Source: Janthinobacterium silvisoli
GTDB taxonomy: Bacteria; Pseudomonadota; Gammaproteobacteria; Burkholderiales; Burkholderiaceae_D
DNA length: 64,000 nt
Reading direction: 5' to 3'
NCBI RefSeq assembly: GCF_014200725.1
Contig: NZ_JACHCL010000007.1
Coordinates: 124,001-188,000, forward strand
Positions 29,346-37,988 of the stretch are shown one piece after another; the stretch's first letter is position 1; every line of letters begins with the position of its first letter. A model generated the notes under the pieces. That model saw nothing but the letters and a program-made list of their open reading frames with translations, was not told the DNA's origin and ran no database searches. Made by a program: the position numbers and the translations under genes.

Positions 29346-30920
29346 ATGCCGGGAACTGAGATGGCGGAGACCGAGGCGACGTACACTGCAGACTATCTGC
29401 GCCTGAAAGGCCTGGCCGAGAAGGGCCACGCGAATGCCCAACATAGCCTGGGCTTCATGTATTTCAATGGACAGGGTATCGCGCAAAGTTATGCGCAGGC
29501 CCTGCACTGGTATGGCCTGGCGGCTGCGCAAGGGCTGGAGCACGCGCAGTACAACCTGGGCGTGATGTGCCAAAAGGGGCAAGGCGTAGTCCAGGATTTC
29601 GCGCAGGCCGCGCACTGGTACCTGAAGGCGGCCGAGCAAGGGTATGCCGCGGCCCAGTACAACCTGGGCTGGCTGTATGCCAAGGGCCAGGGCGTGGCGC
29701 AAGACAGTAGTCAGGCCATGCTCTGGTTCAGCCGCGCGGCAGAGCAGGGCGACGCGGGCGCGCAAAACAATCTCGGCATGATGTACGACAACGGCAAGGG
29801 CGTGCCGCAGGACTTTGTGCAAGCCATTAACTGGTACCGCAAGGCGGCGGAGCAGGGGTATGCGCGCGCGCAGTTTAATCTGGGGCTGCGCTATGACAAT
29901 GGACAAGGCGTGCCGCAAGACCGGCAACAAGCCACCGGCTGGCTGCGCAAGGCTGCCGAGCAGGGTTATGCGCCAGCCCAGTTCAACCTGGCGCTGCGCT
30001 ATGAAAATGGCGAGGTGCTGCCGCAAGACGACCGTCTCGCCATCGCATGGTACCGGCGCGCGGCAGAACAGGGCCACGCCAGTTCGCAATTCAACTTGGG
30101 CCTGATCTATGACAATGGCCGGGGCGTTCCCAGCGACAAGCAGGCGGCGCTGGACTGGTATGGCAAGGCGGCAGGCCAAGGGCATGCCGCGGCGCAGCAT
30201 AACCTGGGCCTGCATCACGAGCATGGCACACAGGATTACCTGCGGGCGCTGGTGTTTTACCGCCAGGCGGCCGAGCAGGGTTTTGCGGCCGCCCAATACC
30301 AGCTGGCGCATCTGCATGCGCAGGGGCTGGGTCTGCCGGCCAATGAACAGGACGCCGTGTTCTGGTACCGCAAGGCGGCCGGTCAGGGCCATGTGCGGGC
30401 CCAGTTCGACTTGGGCCTGCGCCATGAAAATGGGCAGGGCGTACCGCAGGATTTGCGCCTGGCGCTGGAGTGGTACCGGCGCGCAGCCGAACAGGATTAT
30501 GCGCCGGCACAGTATATGCAAGGCGTGCTGCACGACCGCGACGATGGTCCCGCGCCCGACAGCGTGCAGGCCTGTGCCTGTTATCGCCGGGCCGCCGCCC
30601 AAGGCCACAGCATGGCGCAGTTTTCGCTGGGCTTGCGCCACGATAATGGGCAGGATGTGCCACAGGATTATGTCGCTGCCTGCGCCTGGTATGCGCTGGC
30701 CGCGCAGCAGGGCCATGCACGCGCTCAGTTCAATCTTGGACTGATGGCCGCCAGCGGCCAGGGCGCGCCGCTCGATTTGCAGCAGGCGTATCTGTGGCTG
30801 TCGATGGCCGCCGCCGCCGGTGTGGCCGGTGCGGAAAAAGCCGTCCTGCAGATTGCGGCGCGCATGCGTGAGACGGAACTGACGCAGGCGCGCCAGCGCC
30901 TGGAAGCTTTGAGCGTTTAG
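29346..30920 (+). CDS. Sel1-repeat protein (13 repeats)
   Basis: The protein has 524 residues made almost only of 13 tandem 34-36-residue Sel1 units with the core G-x-A-x-AQ-x-NLG-x-x-Y-x-x-G-x-GV-x-QD...A-x-x-WY-x-KAAEQ. Unit 8 is two residues short and unit 11 is the most diverged. There is no signal peptide or membrane span, so it is probably a cytoplasmic scaffold. It starts 4 bp after the GGDEF-EAL gene and most likely shares its transcript. Sel1 proteins bind partner proteins; a role in assembling this signalling set is inferred. ATG 29361 is an alternative start. Confidence 0.9.
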   Translation: MPGTEMAETEATYTADYLRLKGLAEKGHANAQHSLGFMYFNGQGIAQSYAQALHWYGLAAAQGLEHAQYNLGVMCQKGQGVVQDFAQAAHWYLKAAEQGYAAAQYNLGWLYAKGQGVAQDSSQAMLWFSRAAEQGDAGAQNNLGMMYDNGKGVPQDFVQAINWYRKAAEQGYARAQFNLGLRYDNGQGVPQDRQQATGWLRKAAEQGYAPAQFNLALRYENGEVLPQDDRLAIAWYRRAAEQGHASSQFNLGLIYDNGRGVPSDKQAALDWYGKAAGQGHAAAQHNLGLHHEHGTQDYLRALVFYRQAAEQGFAAAQYQLAHLHAQGLGLPANEQDAVFWYRKAAGQGHVRAQFDLGLRHENGQGVPQDLRLALEWYRRAAEQDYAPAQYMQGVLHDRDDGPAPDSVQACACYRRAAAQGHSMAQFSLGLRHDNGQDVPQDYVAACAWYALAAQQGHARAQFNLGLMAASGQGAPLDLQQAYLWLSMAAAAGVAGAEKAVLQIAARMRETELTQARQRLEALSV

Positions 30921-30979
30921 CATCCCCTGAAAAATCATTGCACAAAGGCAAGCTGCGTGCCAGCTTCTTTCGTGCGTGA

Positions 30980-31000
30980 ATACAACAGAGTTTGTTGTAT
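30980..31000. promoter_or_regulatory. Perfect operator-like palindrome (8-5-8)
   Basis: Half-sites ATACAACA and TGTTGTAT flank a 5-nt centre GAGTT, about 150 bp before the DUF4197 gene. The symmetric form and length resemble dimeric-repressor operators. No regulator gene is adjacent, so the binding protein is unknown. Confidence 0.45.
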
Positions 31001-31151
31001 ATTCCCTTCCCCGTGCCCGTACCGCTTGTCCTTGAGGCAGGCGCCGAAGAAAATGCTGCAGTACGGAAGTTTTGATGTGCTAAGGTTTCAGGCGAAGAAG
31101 ATTTGTCTGTTCACCGCCATTTGTTCAATTACCTTCCACAAAAGGAAAGAT

Positions 31152-31856
31152 ATGCGCCTGAACTCTCGCCTTGGTCTGCTTGTGCCCTTGTCATCCGTAC
31201 TGATTTTGTGTGCAGTGCCTGCCATCGCCGCCAATCCTCTGGACGCTTTGAGTAACCAGGACGCCAGCAATGGCTTGAAAGCCGCACTGGACGCGGGCTC
31301 GGCGGCCGCCGTTGCCAAACTGGGCGTGGAAAATGGTTTTCTCAATAATGACAAGGTCAAGATCAAGCTGCCCGGCATTCTGGAGCAGGCCAAGCCCTTG
31401 CTGAAAATGACGGGACGCGGGCAGCAGCTCGATGACCTGGTGGTGTCGATGAACCGCGCCGCTGAATCGGCCGTGCCGATGGCCAAGCCCTTGCTGATCG
31501 ATGCGGTCAAGTCGATGAGCGTTACCGATGCCAAAAATATACTGTCCGGCGGTGATACATCCGTCACCGATTTTTTCCGGCAAAAGACTGCCGCGCCACT
31601 GGCGGTCAAATTCCTGCCTATCGTCAAGTCGGTCACCGACAAGTCTGGCCTGTCCGGCAAATACAACAGCACCATGAGCCAGATCGGCAAGACCGGGCTG
31701 GTGCCGCAGCAGCAAGCGACGGTGGAAGGTTATGTCACCGACCGCGCGCTCGACGGCCTGTATCTGATGATCGGTGAAGAAGAAAAAGCCATCCGCCGCG
31801 ATCCCCTGTCATACGGCAGCAAGATTATTGGCAAGGTGTTTGGCAGTTTGAAATAG
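31152..31856 (+). CDS. Secreted DUF4197 family protein
   Basis: The protein has 234 residues with a signal peptide ending AVPAIA|AN. The mature helical protein shows the DUF4197 order: LKAALDAGSAAAVAKLG near the front, IKLPGILEQAKPLLKMTG, MNRAAESAVPMAKPLL, and RALDGLYLMIGEEEKAIRRDP at the end. The function of this periplasmic family is unknown. ATG 31152 is chosen because AAAGGAAAG precedes it and the signal peptide begins there, although the frame is open upstream to 30957. It stands alone between the Sel1 gene and the polysaccharide locus. Confidence 0.85.
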   Translation: MRLNSRLGLLVPLSSVLILCAVPAIAANPLDALSNQDASNGLKAALDAGSAAAVAKLGVENGFLNNDKVKIKLPGILEQAKPLLKMTGRGQQLDDLVVSMNRAAESAVPMAKPLLIDAVKSMSVTDAKNILSGGDTSVTDFFRQKTAAPLAVKFLPIVKSVTDKSGLSGKYNSTMSQIGKTGLVPQQQATVEGYVTDRALDGLYLMIGEEEKAIRRDPLSYGSKIIGKVFGSLK

Positions 31857-32166
31857 CCGCTATCCCGGAAATCAGTTAATTAAGAAAAAGACGGTATCCA
31901 CGTAATAACGATGCTTGTTGTGGCAAACACGGAACAGCGTAAGGATTTGACACTGGAAAAAATGTTAAAATCTTGCGGCACAGATTTTTTGGCGGCGTAC
32001 ATAAAAACCGTCAACTCATGATTATTCTTTAGCGGCGAACTTATGTGGGGCATTCATTCATGCTTTACAGTTTGCCTTTTTTTGTTTCTCTCAAGTCCCT
32101 CAGCCATGTTCTTCTCTGAGTATCTTGTTAGGAATTCCAGATGCAGGATATATTAGGTAGTCGGAT
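31857..32166. other. AT-rich leader region before the YjbH-PAP2 gene
   Basis: 310 bp without a supported gene. An extended -10 box TGTTAAAAT (31963-31971) is a possible promoter; a TTGACA at 31947 is too close to serve as its -35. A 36-codon frame (31911-32021) begins ATGCTTGTTGTG but has no ribosome-binding site. The region marks the left edge of the polysaccharide locus. Confidence 0.4.
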
Positions 32167-35100
32167 TTGTTAAGCGTACTCAAAAAATCAATCAAAACAA
32201 CCTGGTGTGGATGCCTGATTCTCGGCGCGCCCAGCGCGATGGCTGCCACGCCGAACCAGGGTGGGCAATCGGGCTATATCAATATGCCCAGCGCCGTAGT
32301 GGAAACCGACGGCACTTTCAGCGTAGGGTATAGCTACAACAGCCCGTATGGTCAAACATGGGTAACGTCGAGCATTTTGCCTTTCTTGCAGGTGACCGGA
32401 CGTTATGTGTCGATTACGGGCATTCCGGCATTTGGTGATGGCGATCCCGCATATGGCAAAGGTTACGGCCGCTATAAGGATAAAGTGCTCGATGGTAAGT
32501 TGCGCTTGTGGGCGGAAGGCGATTGGCTGCCCTCAGTGGCCGTCGGGGAAACAGATATCTTCGGCACGGAATTGTTCAATGGACAGTATATCGTTGCCAC
32601 CAAGACTTTTGGCGCGAGCAAAAATATCGAAGCGAGCCTGGGGTATGCCCGCAAGCGCCCGGATGGTCTGTTTGCCGGTGCGCGCTGGACACCGGCAAGC
32701 TTGCCACGCTGGTCGGTAGTGGCGGAGTACGACACAACGAACTATCTGCGTGACATCCGCGCCGGCGAAACCGGAGCTAACCGGCGCAGCAAGGGTCCTG
32801 CTATTGGCCTGGAGTATCGCTGGGGCTGGCTTGGTGTGCAGGCGGCGCGCAGCCGTGATCAGTTCAGCATCAATGCCTTTGTCAGCATCCCGTTTGGCGA
32901 GCGTGAGTTCATTCCCAAAATATTTGAACCTGCCTATTTTGTCGATGACAAGAATCCGCCGCCGCGCCCCAGCAAGGAGGAATGGCATCGCGATGCCGGT
33001 TATGGCGCGGACCTGGTCAATGCCTTGGTGAAACAGGATTACAAGAACGTGCGCGTCGAGCAGGAAGGCAATACTCTTGCACTGAGCCTGACCAATAGCC
33101 GTATCTCGAATCTCGGCCGCGCCGTGGGCCGGGCCGCGCGCACGGCAGTCGCGTTCACGCCAGCGGGCACCACCACCATCCGTATCACGTATACCAAGCT
33201 TGACCAGCCGATCGCTACCTATGAATTTTTCGATTTGCCCAAGCTGAACGATTATTTTGCCGGCAAGATTGACCGCCAGGCTTTTCTCGAAACCGTGCTG
33301 CTACGCTATCCGGAAAAGAGTGATGTGATTCGCGACGACCAACAAGCCTGGTTGAAGGAGTTTCTTGACCAGCCAGCGCCGCTCAAGCCTGCCGTTGTAA
33401 GCACACCGGCGGCCACTGTCGCGGCACCTGTCGTTGTACCAGTTTTGCCCGTCACTGCTGCCCAGTCACCGGTCATGGCGGGAACCCCCTCCGATCAGGT
33501 CGTTGATACTCCTGTGCCAGCGGTCGTCAAGCAGGCCAATGCCGTTAATACTGTTAACAACGATGGCAAGCTGGCTGTTGGCCTCGGCGTCGACGGCGAT
33601 GTGGTCCAGGTCAAATCGCTGGACCGTGAAGCGAACCGCTTCAAGATCGCACCCAAGGTCGGTTTCTTTTTCAATGATCCAAGCGGCGCTTTCCGTTACT
33701 CGATTTCCGCCGTGGCCAATTATGATCGCCGCCTTGCCGATGGCTGGTACCTGAATGCCGCCGCCGGCCTGCAATTGCTGGAAACCGTTTCAGGAGTGAA
33801 GCAGCCCTCGAACAGCAACTTGCCGCACGTGCGCACCGATGTGGCGGAGTATCTGCGCGGCAACCGTTTTTCGCTCAGCCGTGTCTTGCTGAACAAATAT
33901 GACCATCCTGCCGAAGGGGTGTATACGCGCCTGTCGGCTGGCTTGTATGAAGACATGTTCCGCGGCGCCGGTGGCCAGGCCTTGTATCTCCCGAAAGACA
34001 GCCGTTGGGCCGCCGATCTGTCCGTGGACGCCCTGCAGCAGCGCGGCTTCAAGGGCTTGCTCGATAGCCGCGACTACAAAACGGTAACGGCAATTGCTTC
34101 CTTGCATTACCGCTTACCGCATGACATTACTGTGACGGCACGTGCCGGCCGCTTCCTGGCGAAAGACACGGGGGTGCGTATGGAATTCAAGCGCCGCTTC
34201 CAGTCCGGCATCGAAGTCGGCGCCTGGTACACCCATACCAACGGCAACGATATCACTGCGCCCGGTACACCCGACAAGCCTTATCAGGATCGTGGCGTCT
34301 TCCTGTCGATACCATTGAACAGCATGTTGCCGATGGATACGCAATCGATCGCTGGCTTTGGGATTTCGCCATGGACCCGCGACGTAGGCCAGATGGTGGC
34401 TTCGCCCGGCGACTTGTACGATATGTTCGAACGCCCGCGCGCCGACATGAACAGCTACGATGGCTTGGGTAATTTTGCGGAACGTCCCGATGAGCAGAAC
34501 CTGCCGGCCGTCAATCCTCCTGACCGCCCCTTTGTCAGTCCATGGCCCGCCATGCGCGCGCGCCTGGAGCAATCGGCGTCCGCCGCTCCCAGCGTCCCCG
34601 AATGGCTGCAGGCCACGGCAGTGGTTGGCGGCGTGGTACTGGCCTCGGCGCTGGCTGACAAGCCCGTCGACCGTTTTGTCAAGAAGCATCAGAATTCCAG
34701 TTCGTTCCGTAACTGGGACAAGCTCGGTAAAGCGACGCCGTATGTTCTGGTGGGCGCGGCTGGGGCTGCGCTTGCGTTTGGCGACGAGCGCTTGCAAAAT
34801 ATCGGGCTCATTTCCATGGAGTCGGTGGCAGCGGCAACGGGCTTGGCGTTGGTGGGGAAATATGCGATTGGCCGCTCTCGACCGGATGAAGACCGCGGTC
34901 CGTGGACCAGTGTGGGCAGTGGGCAATCCCGCTCGGATGCGTCCTTTCCATCGACCCATTCGGCGATCGCCTTTGCTGCCGTGACACCGTTTGCCAAAGA
35001 ATACGATGCGCCATGGCTGTACAGCGTGGCCGCGCTCGGTTCGGCCGGGCGCGTTGCAGGCCGCAAACATTGGGTGTCCGATACGGTCGCTGGCGGCATC

Positions 35101-35217
35101 CTCGGTTACGCCATGGGTAGCTGGCTGTGGAGTGCGCAGCGTAACCAGAGCAAGTCGGGCCTGTCGATCAACCCGGGGCCGAAAGAAGTAAGCGTGACCT
35201 GGCAAACAAAATATTAA
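32167..35217 (+). CDS. YjbH/GfcD-like outer-membrane polysaccharide protein fused to a PAP2 phosphatase domain
   Basis: The protein has 1016 residues. A TTG start is required: an in-frame stop lies 9 bp upstream, and the frame then gives a clean signal peptide (cut after SAMA, residue 26). Residues 27-400 begin GGQSGYINMPSAVVETDGT and are rich in beta strands, as in the YjbH/GfcD family. A Pro/Val/Ala linker spans 402-455. A second beta-rich half runs about 465-790 with FKIAPKVGFFFNDPSG and TYTHTNGND-like strands. The C-terminal 200 residues carry a complete PAP2 phosphatase signature: K898-x6-R905-P906, PSTH 928-931 and R962-x5-H968-x3-D972. The barrel part should act in polysaccharide export with the OPX gene next door; the phosphatase could act on lipid or sugar phosphates in the periplasm (inference). 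Confidence 0.82.
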   Translation: MLSVLKKSIKTTWCGCLILGAPSAMAATPNQGGQSGYINMPSAVVETDGTFSVGYSYNSPYGQTWVTSSILPFLQVTGRYVSITGIPAFGDGDPAYGKGYGRYKDKVLDGKLRLWAEGDWLPSVAVGETDIFGTELFNGQYIVATKTFGASKNIEASLGYARKRPDGLFAGARWTPASLPRWSVVAEYDTTNYLRDIRAGETGANRRSKGPAIGLEYRWGWLGVQAARSRDQFSINAFVSIPFGEREFIPKIFEPAYFVDDKNPPPRPSKEEWHRDAGYGADLVNALVKQDYKNVRVEQEGNTLALSLTNSRISNLGRAVGRAARTAVAFTPAGTTTIRITYTKLDQPIATYEFFDLPKLNDYFAGKIDRQAFLETVLLRYPEKSDVIRDDQQAWLKEFLDQPAPLKPAVVSTPAATVAAPVVVPVLPVTAAQSPVMAGTPSDQVVDTPVPAVVKQANAVNTVNNDGKLAVGLGVDGDVVQVKSLDREANRFKIAPKVGFFFNDPSGAFRYSISAVANYDRRLADGWYLNAAAGLQLLETVSGVKQPSNSNLPHVRTDVAEYLRGNRFSLSRVLLNKYDHPAEGVYTRLSAGLYEDMFRGAGGQALYLPKDSRWAADLSVDALQQRGFKGLLDSRDYKTVTAIASLHYRLPHDITVTARAGRFLAKDTGVRMEFKRRFQSGIEVGAWYTHTNGNDITAPGTPDKPYQDRGVFLSIPLNSMLPMDTQSIAGFGISPWTRDVGQMVASPGDLYDMFERPRADMNSYDGLGNFAERPDEQNLPAVNPPDRPFVSPWPAMRARLEQSASAAPSVPEWLQATAVVGGVVLASALADKPVDRFVKKHQNSSSFRNWDKLGKATPYVLVGAAGAALAFGDERLQNIGLISMESVAAATGLALVGKYAIGRSRPDEDRGPWTSVGSGQSRSDASFPSTHSAIAFAAVTPFAKEYDAPWLYSVAALGSAGRVAGRKHWVSDTVAGGILGYAMGSWLWSAQRNQSKSGLSINPGPKEVSVTWQTKY

Positions 35218-35602
35218 CGTGACAGTATCCATTTTGCTGGCAGGTATGTTTCTGGCCGAATACGGTCGTATTAATATTAATTAAATGCCTGTTGCATCAA
35301 ACTGAGGCGGAGTAAATCCGCCGCATCGGCCGTTGGAAAGGAAAATCTTTCTGGCGTGGCCGTGTACGCACCTGTTGATTCTTGCCGTTAACATTTTATT
35401 TTTTAATGCATGAGAATAGTCGATTTGGATTGCAGTAGCAGGCGCGAAGACTAAGGTAAAGGCACCACATATTACCGGCGTAGCACGGTCATGAATATGT
35501 AGTATTTTTCCTATAAGTATTTCTGCCGTTCGAAGAACTGCTGTAATATAGCCGACTCAAGAAACATGCCCCCTGCAGACCACTATTTACACATACAGCT
35601 TA
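35218..35602. other. Intergenic region with hairpins before the OPX gene
   Basis: 385 bp without a supported gene. It contains the palindrome AATACGGTCGTATT (35259-35272), a small GC hairpin GGCGGA / TCCGCC (35306-35322) and a longer interrupted hairpin (35327-35362, outer stem CGGCC / GGCCG, inner GAAAG / CTTTC). The part next to the gene is AT-rich and probably holds the promoter. The length suggests the OPX gene has its own regulated start. Confidence 0.5.
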
Positions 35603-37930
35603 ATGTCAAAACTCACAAATTGTTTCATAGCCGTTGCTCTGGCATCGGCTTCCATGGCCGTATTTGCGCAAAGTGTCCAAACCCAGAGTGATCTGCTAGG
35701 TCAGGAACGGGTCACGGAAACGGTCGCACCAGCAGCCGCGCCTAAGCGCGTGAATATCACCAATCGGCCGGCAGCAGCCGATCAGGATGTAGAGGGTGAC
35801 GCAGGCGGTGCAGCGGTCAGTACGGCGCGGCAGCGTACGGTGAGCGAGGCTGCGCGCAAGACCCGCGCGCCTGCGCCTGTGCCAAGCGAATTCCAGAAAT
35901 TTGTTTTTGATAGTACCGGTACCAACTTACCGATTTTTGGCTCGGAGTTTTTTGCTAACGCGCCATCCACTTTTTCTCCTGTCGCCAATGCGCCGGTGGT
36001 GGCCGATTATGCACTCGGCCCTGGTGATGAGCTGATGATCCGTGGCTGGGGCAGTATCGATATCGATTATCGCGCCACGATTGACCGTAATGGCTTGATT
36101 TCGATTCCAAGCATCGGTTCGGTTCCTTTGGCCGGTGTGCGTGCAGGAGATGCCGAGGGTGTGATTCGCAATGCCATCGGCCAGCTATACAAAGGCGTGA
36201 CGGTCAATGTCAACTTTGGGCGCTTGCGCTCGATTACCGTCTACGTGGTCGGCCAGGCCAGCCGTCCGGGCACCTACAATGTGTCGAGCCTGTCGACCCT
36301 CGTGACTGCGCTTTTCGCCAGCGGCGGCCCGAATGCCAACGGCAGCATGCGCCATGTGCAGATCAAGCGGGGCGGCAAGGTTGCCGCGGAACTGGACCTG
36401 TACTCCTTCATCGGCAAAGGCGATAAGTCGACCGACATGAAACTGCAAGACGGCGATACTATATTCATTCCGACGGCGGTGGGCCATGTTGCGCTGGTCG
36501 GCAAGGTGAATACCCCTGCCATCTACGAACTGAAAACTGCCAACGACAGCATCGAATCGTTGCTCGACTATGCCGGCGGCATGCCGGTCGTGGCCGATCC
36601 GCGCCGTGCCTTTCTGGAGCGTATTGATGCTAGCAGAAACCAGCCGCGCAGCGTCGAGCAGTTCGCCCTGAGCGGCGAGGGGCTCAAGCGTACGCTCAAG
36701 GATGGCGACGTGCTCAATGTCACCTCGATCACGCCGGATTTTTCAAACGCTGTCGTCTTGCGCGGTAATGTTGACCAGGCGGTACGCGCGCCGTTCAAGG
36801 CTGGCATGCGCATCAGCGACCTGATTCCTAACCGTCAGTACTTGATCACGCGCAATTCGATCAAGCGCCAGAACAATGCGGTGAATGCTGGGGACGAGCG
36901 CCAGACCAATGAGGCCGCTGATAATATTGCCACCCGAATTGGCGGTCTGGTCGACGAGATCAACTGGGACTACGCGGTGATCGAACGTGTCAATCGTACG
37001 GACCTGAGCGTGAGCCTGGTGCCGTTTAATCTCGGTAATGTCTTCACCAATCCAGCCGGTCCCGACAATGTCCAGCTGCAGCCTGGCGATACAGTGACGA
37101 TTTTTTCACAACAGGATGTGGCCGTGCCGATGGATAAGCGCCGCATCTTTGTCCGCGTGGAAGGCGAAGTCAATGTTCCTGGCGTGTACCAAATGACGGC
37201 AGGCGAAACGCTGCAGTCGATGTTGGCCAAGGCCGGTGGCACGACCAGCAATGCGTATCTGTTCGGCACCGCTTTTTATCGCGAAGACGTGCGCCGACAG
37301 CAGGAGCTGAATCTGGAAAAACTCGTGAAACGCCTGGAAAGCCAGGCGCGTGCTGACCAGTCGCGTTCGGTCGCGAATTCCCGTTCGGTGACGGATGTAC
37401 AGCTGGCGGAAGTGCGGCGCCAGACGGAAGCGACGGCAGCAGCCCAAGCCATAGCGCGTGTCAGCGAACTGAAGCCGACTGGGCGCATTAGCCTGGGACT
37501 TGATCCGCGCGACAAGCGTTTCTCGCTCTTGCCGCAGCTGAAACTGGAAAACGGCGACCGCCTGGTTATTCCTGCACAGCCTGAATTCGTCAATATCTTC
37601 GGCGCCGTCAATGTCGAGTCGTCACCGCTGTGGCGCCAGGGTGACCGCGTCAACGACTATTTGAAGAAAGCGGGACTTACCTCGGATGCAGACGAGGAAA
37701 ATATCTTCCTGCTGCGGGTAGATGGCAGCGTGGTGTCGCGTGATTCGGGTAGTTGGCTGTCGGGTGGCTTTGGTGGAACCGAGGTCATGCCAGGTGACAC
37801 CATCGTGGTGCCGGAGAAGTTTGACAAGGAAACGCGATGGACGAAATTCATGACCGGCGCGCGCGAGTGGACGCAGATTTTGGCCAACTTTGGACTGGGT
37901 GCCGCAGCCTTCAAAACACTGCGTGATTAA
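35603..37930 (+). CDS. Polysaccharide export protein (OPX) with several SLBB domains
   Basis: The protein has 775 residues with a signal peptide cut after AVFA (residue 22) and no lipobox Cys, unlike Wza. The Poly_export domain lies about 133-205 (ADYALGPGDELMIRGWG). SLBB units follow: one near 210-290 (ITVYVVGQASRPGTYNVSSL), one near 297-380, one near 525-600 (RIFVRVEGEVNVPGVYQM) and one near 670-755. OPX proteins form a periplasmic ring that guides capsule or exopolysaccharide to the outer membrane. No terminal membrane-crossing helix is evident, so a separate porin such as the adjacent YjbH-like protein may complete the exit (inference). Confidence 0.92.
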   Translation: MSKLTNCFIAVALASASMAVFAQSVQTQSDLLGQERVTETVAPAAAPKRVNITNRPAAADQDVEGDAGGAAVSTARQRTVSEAARKTRAPAPVPSEFQKFVFDSTGTNLPIFGSEFFANAPSTFSPVANAPVVADYALGPGDELMIRGWGSIDIDYRATIDRNGLISIPSIGSVPLAGVRAGDAEGVIRNAIGQLYKGVTVNVNFGRLRSITVYVVGQASRPGTYNVSSLSTLVTALFASGGPNANGSMRHVQIKRGGKVAAELDLYSFIGKGDKSTDMKLQDGDTIFIPTAVGHVALVGKVNTPAIYELKTANDSIESLLDYAGGMPVVADPRRAFLERIDASRNQPRSVEQFALSGEGLKRTLKDGDVLNVTSITPDFSNAVVLRGNVDQAVRAPFKAGMRISDLIPNRQYLITRNSIKRQNNAVNAGDERQTNEAADNIATRIGGLVDEINWDYAVIERVNRTDLSVSLVPFNLGNVFTNPAGPDNVQLQPGDTVTIFSQQDVAVPMDKRRIFVRVEGEVNVPGVYQMTAGETLQSMLAKAGGTTSNAYLFGTAFYREDVRRQQELNLEKLVKRLESQARADQSRSVANSRSVTDVQLAEVRRQTEATAAAQAIARVSELKPTGRISLGLDPRDKRFSLLPQLKLENGDRLVIPAQPEFVNIFGAVNVESSPLWRQGDRVNDYLKKAGLTSDADEENIFLLRVDGSVVSRDSGSWLSGGFGGTEVMPGDTIVVPEKFDKETRWTKFMTGAREWTQILANFGLGAAAFKTLRD

Positions 37931-37988
37931 TGCCTGACTGGTCTGAAATCAACATCGAACTATCCTATAAAATAAGCGGCTCACGAGT

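Noticed and set aside
29250..30938. 562-codon minus-strand frame opposite the Sel1 gene
   Set aside because: Its apparent repeats are the mirror of the Sel1 repeats; the plus-strand protein has the family pattern.
31947..31971. Full sigma-70 promoter with TTGACA
   Set aside because: TTGACA lies only 13 bp before TAAAAT, too close; only the extended -10 is kept as a weak candidate.
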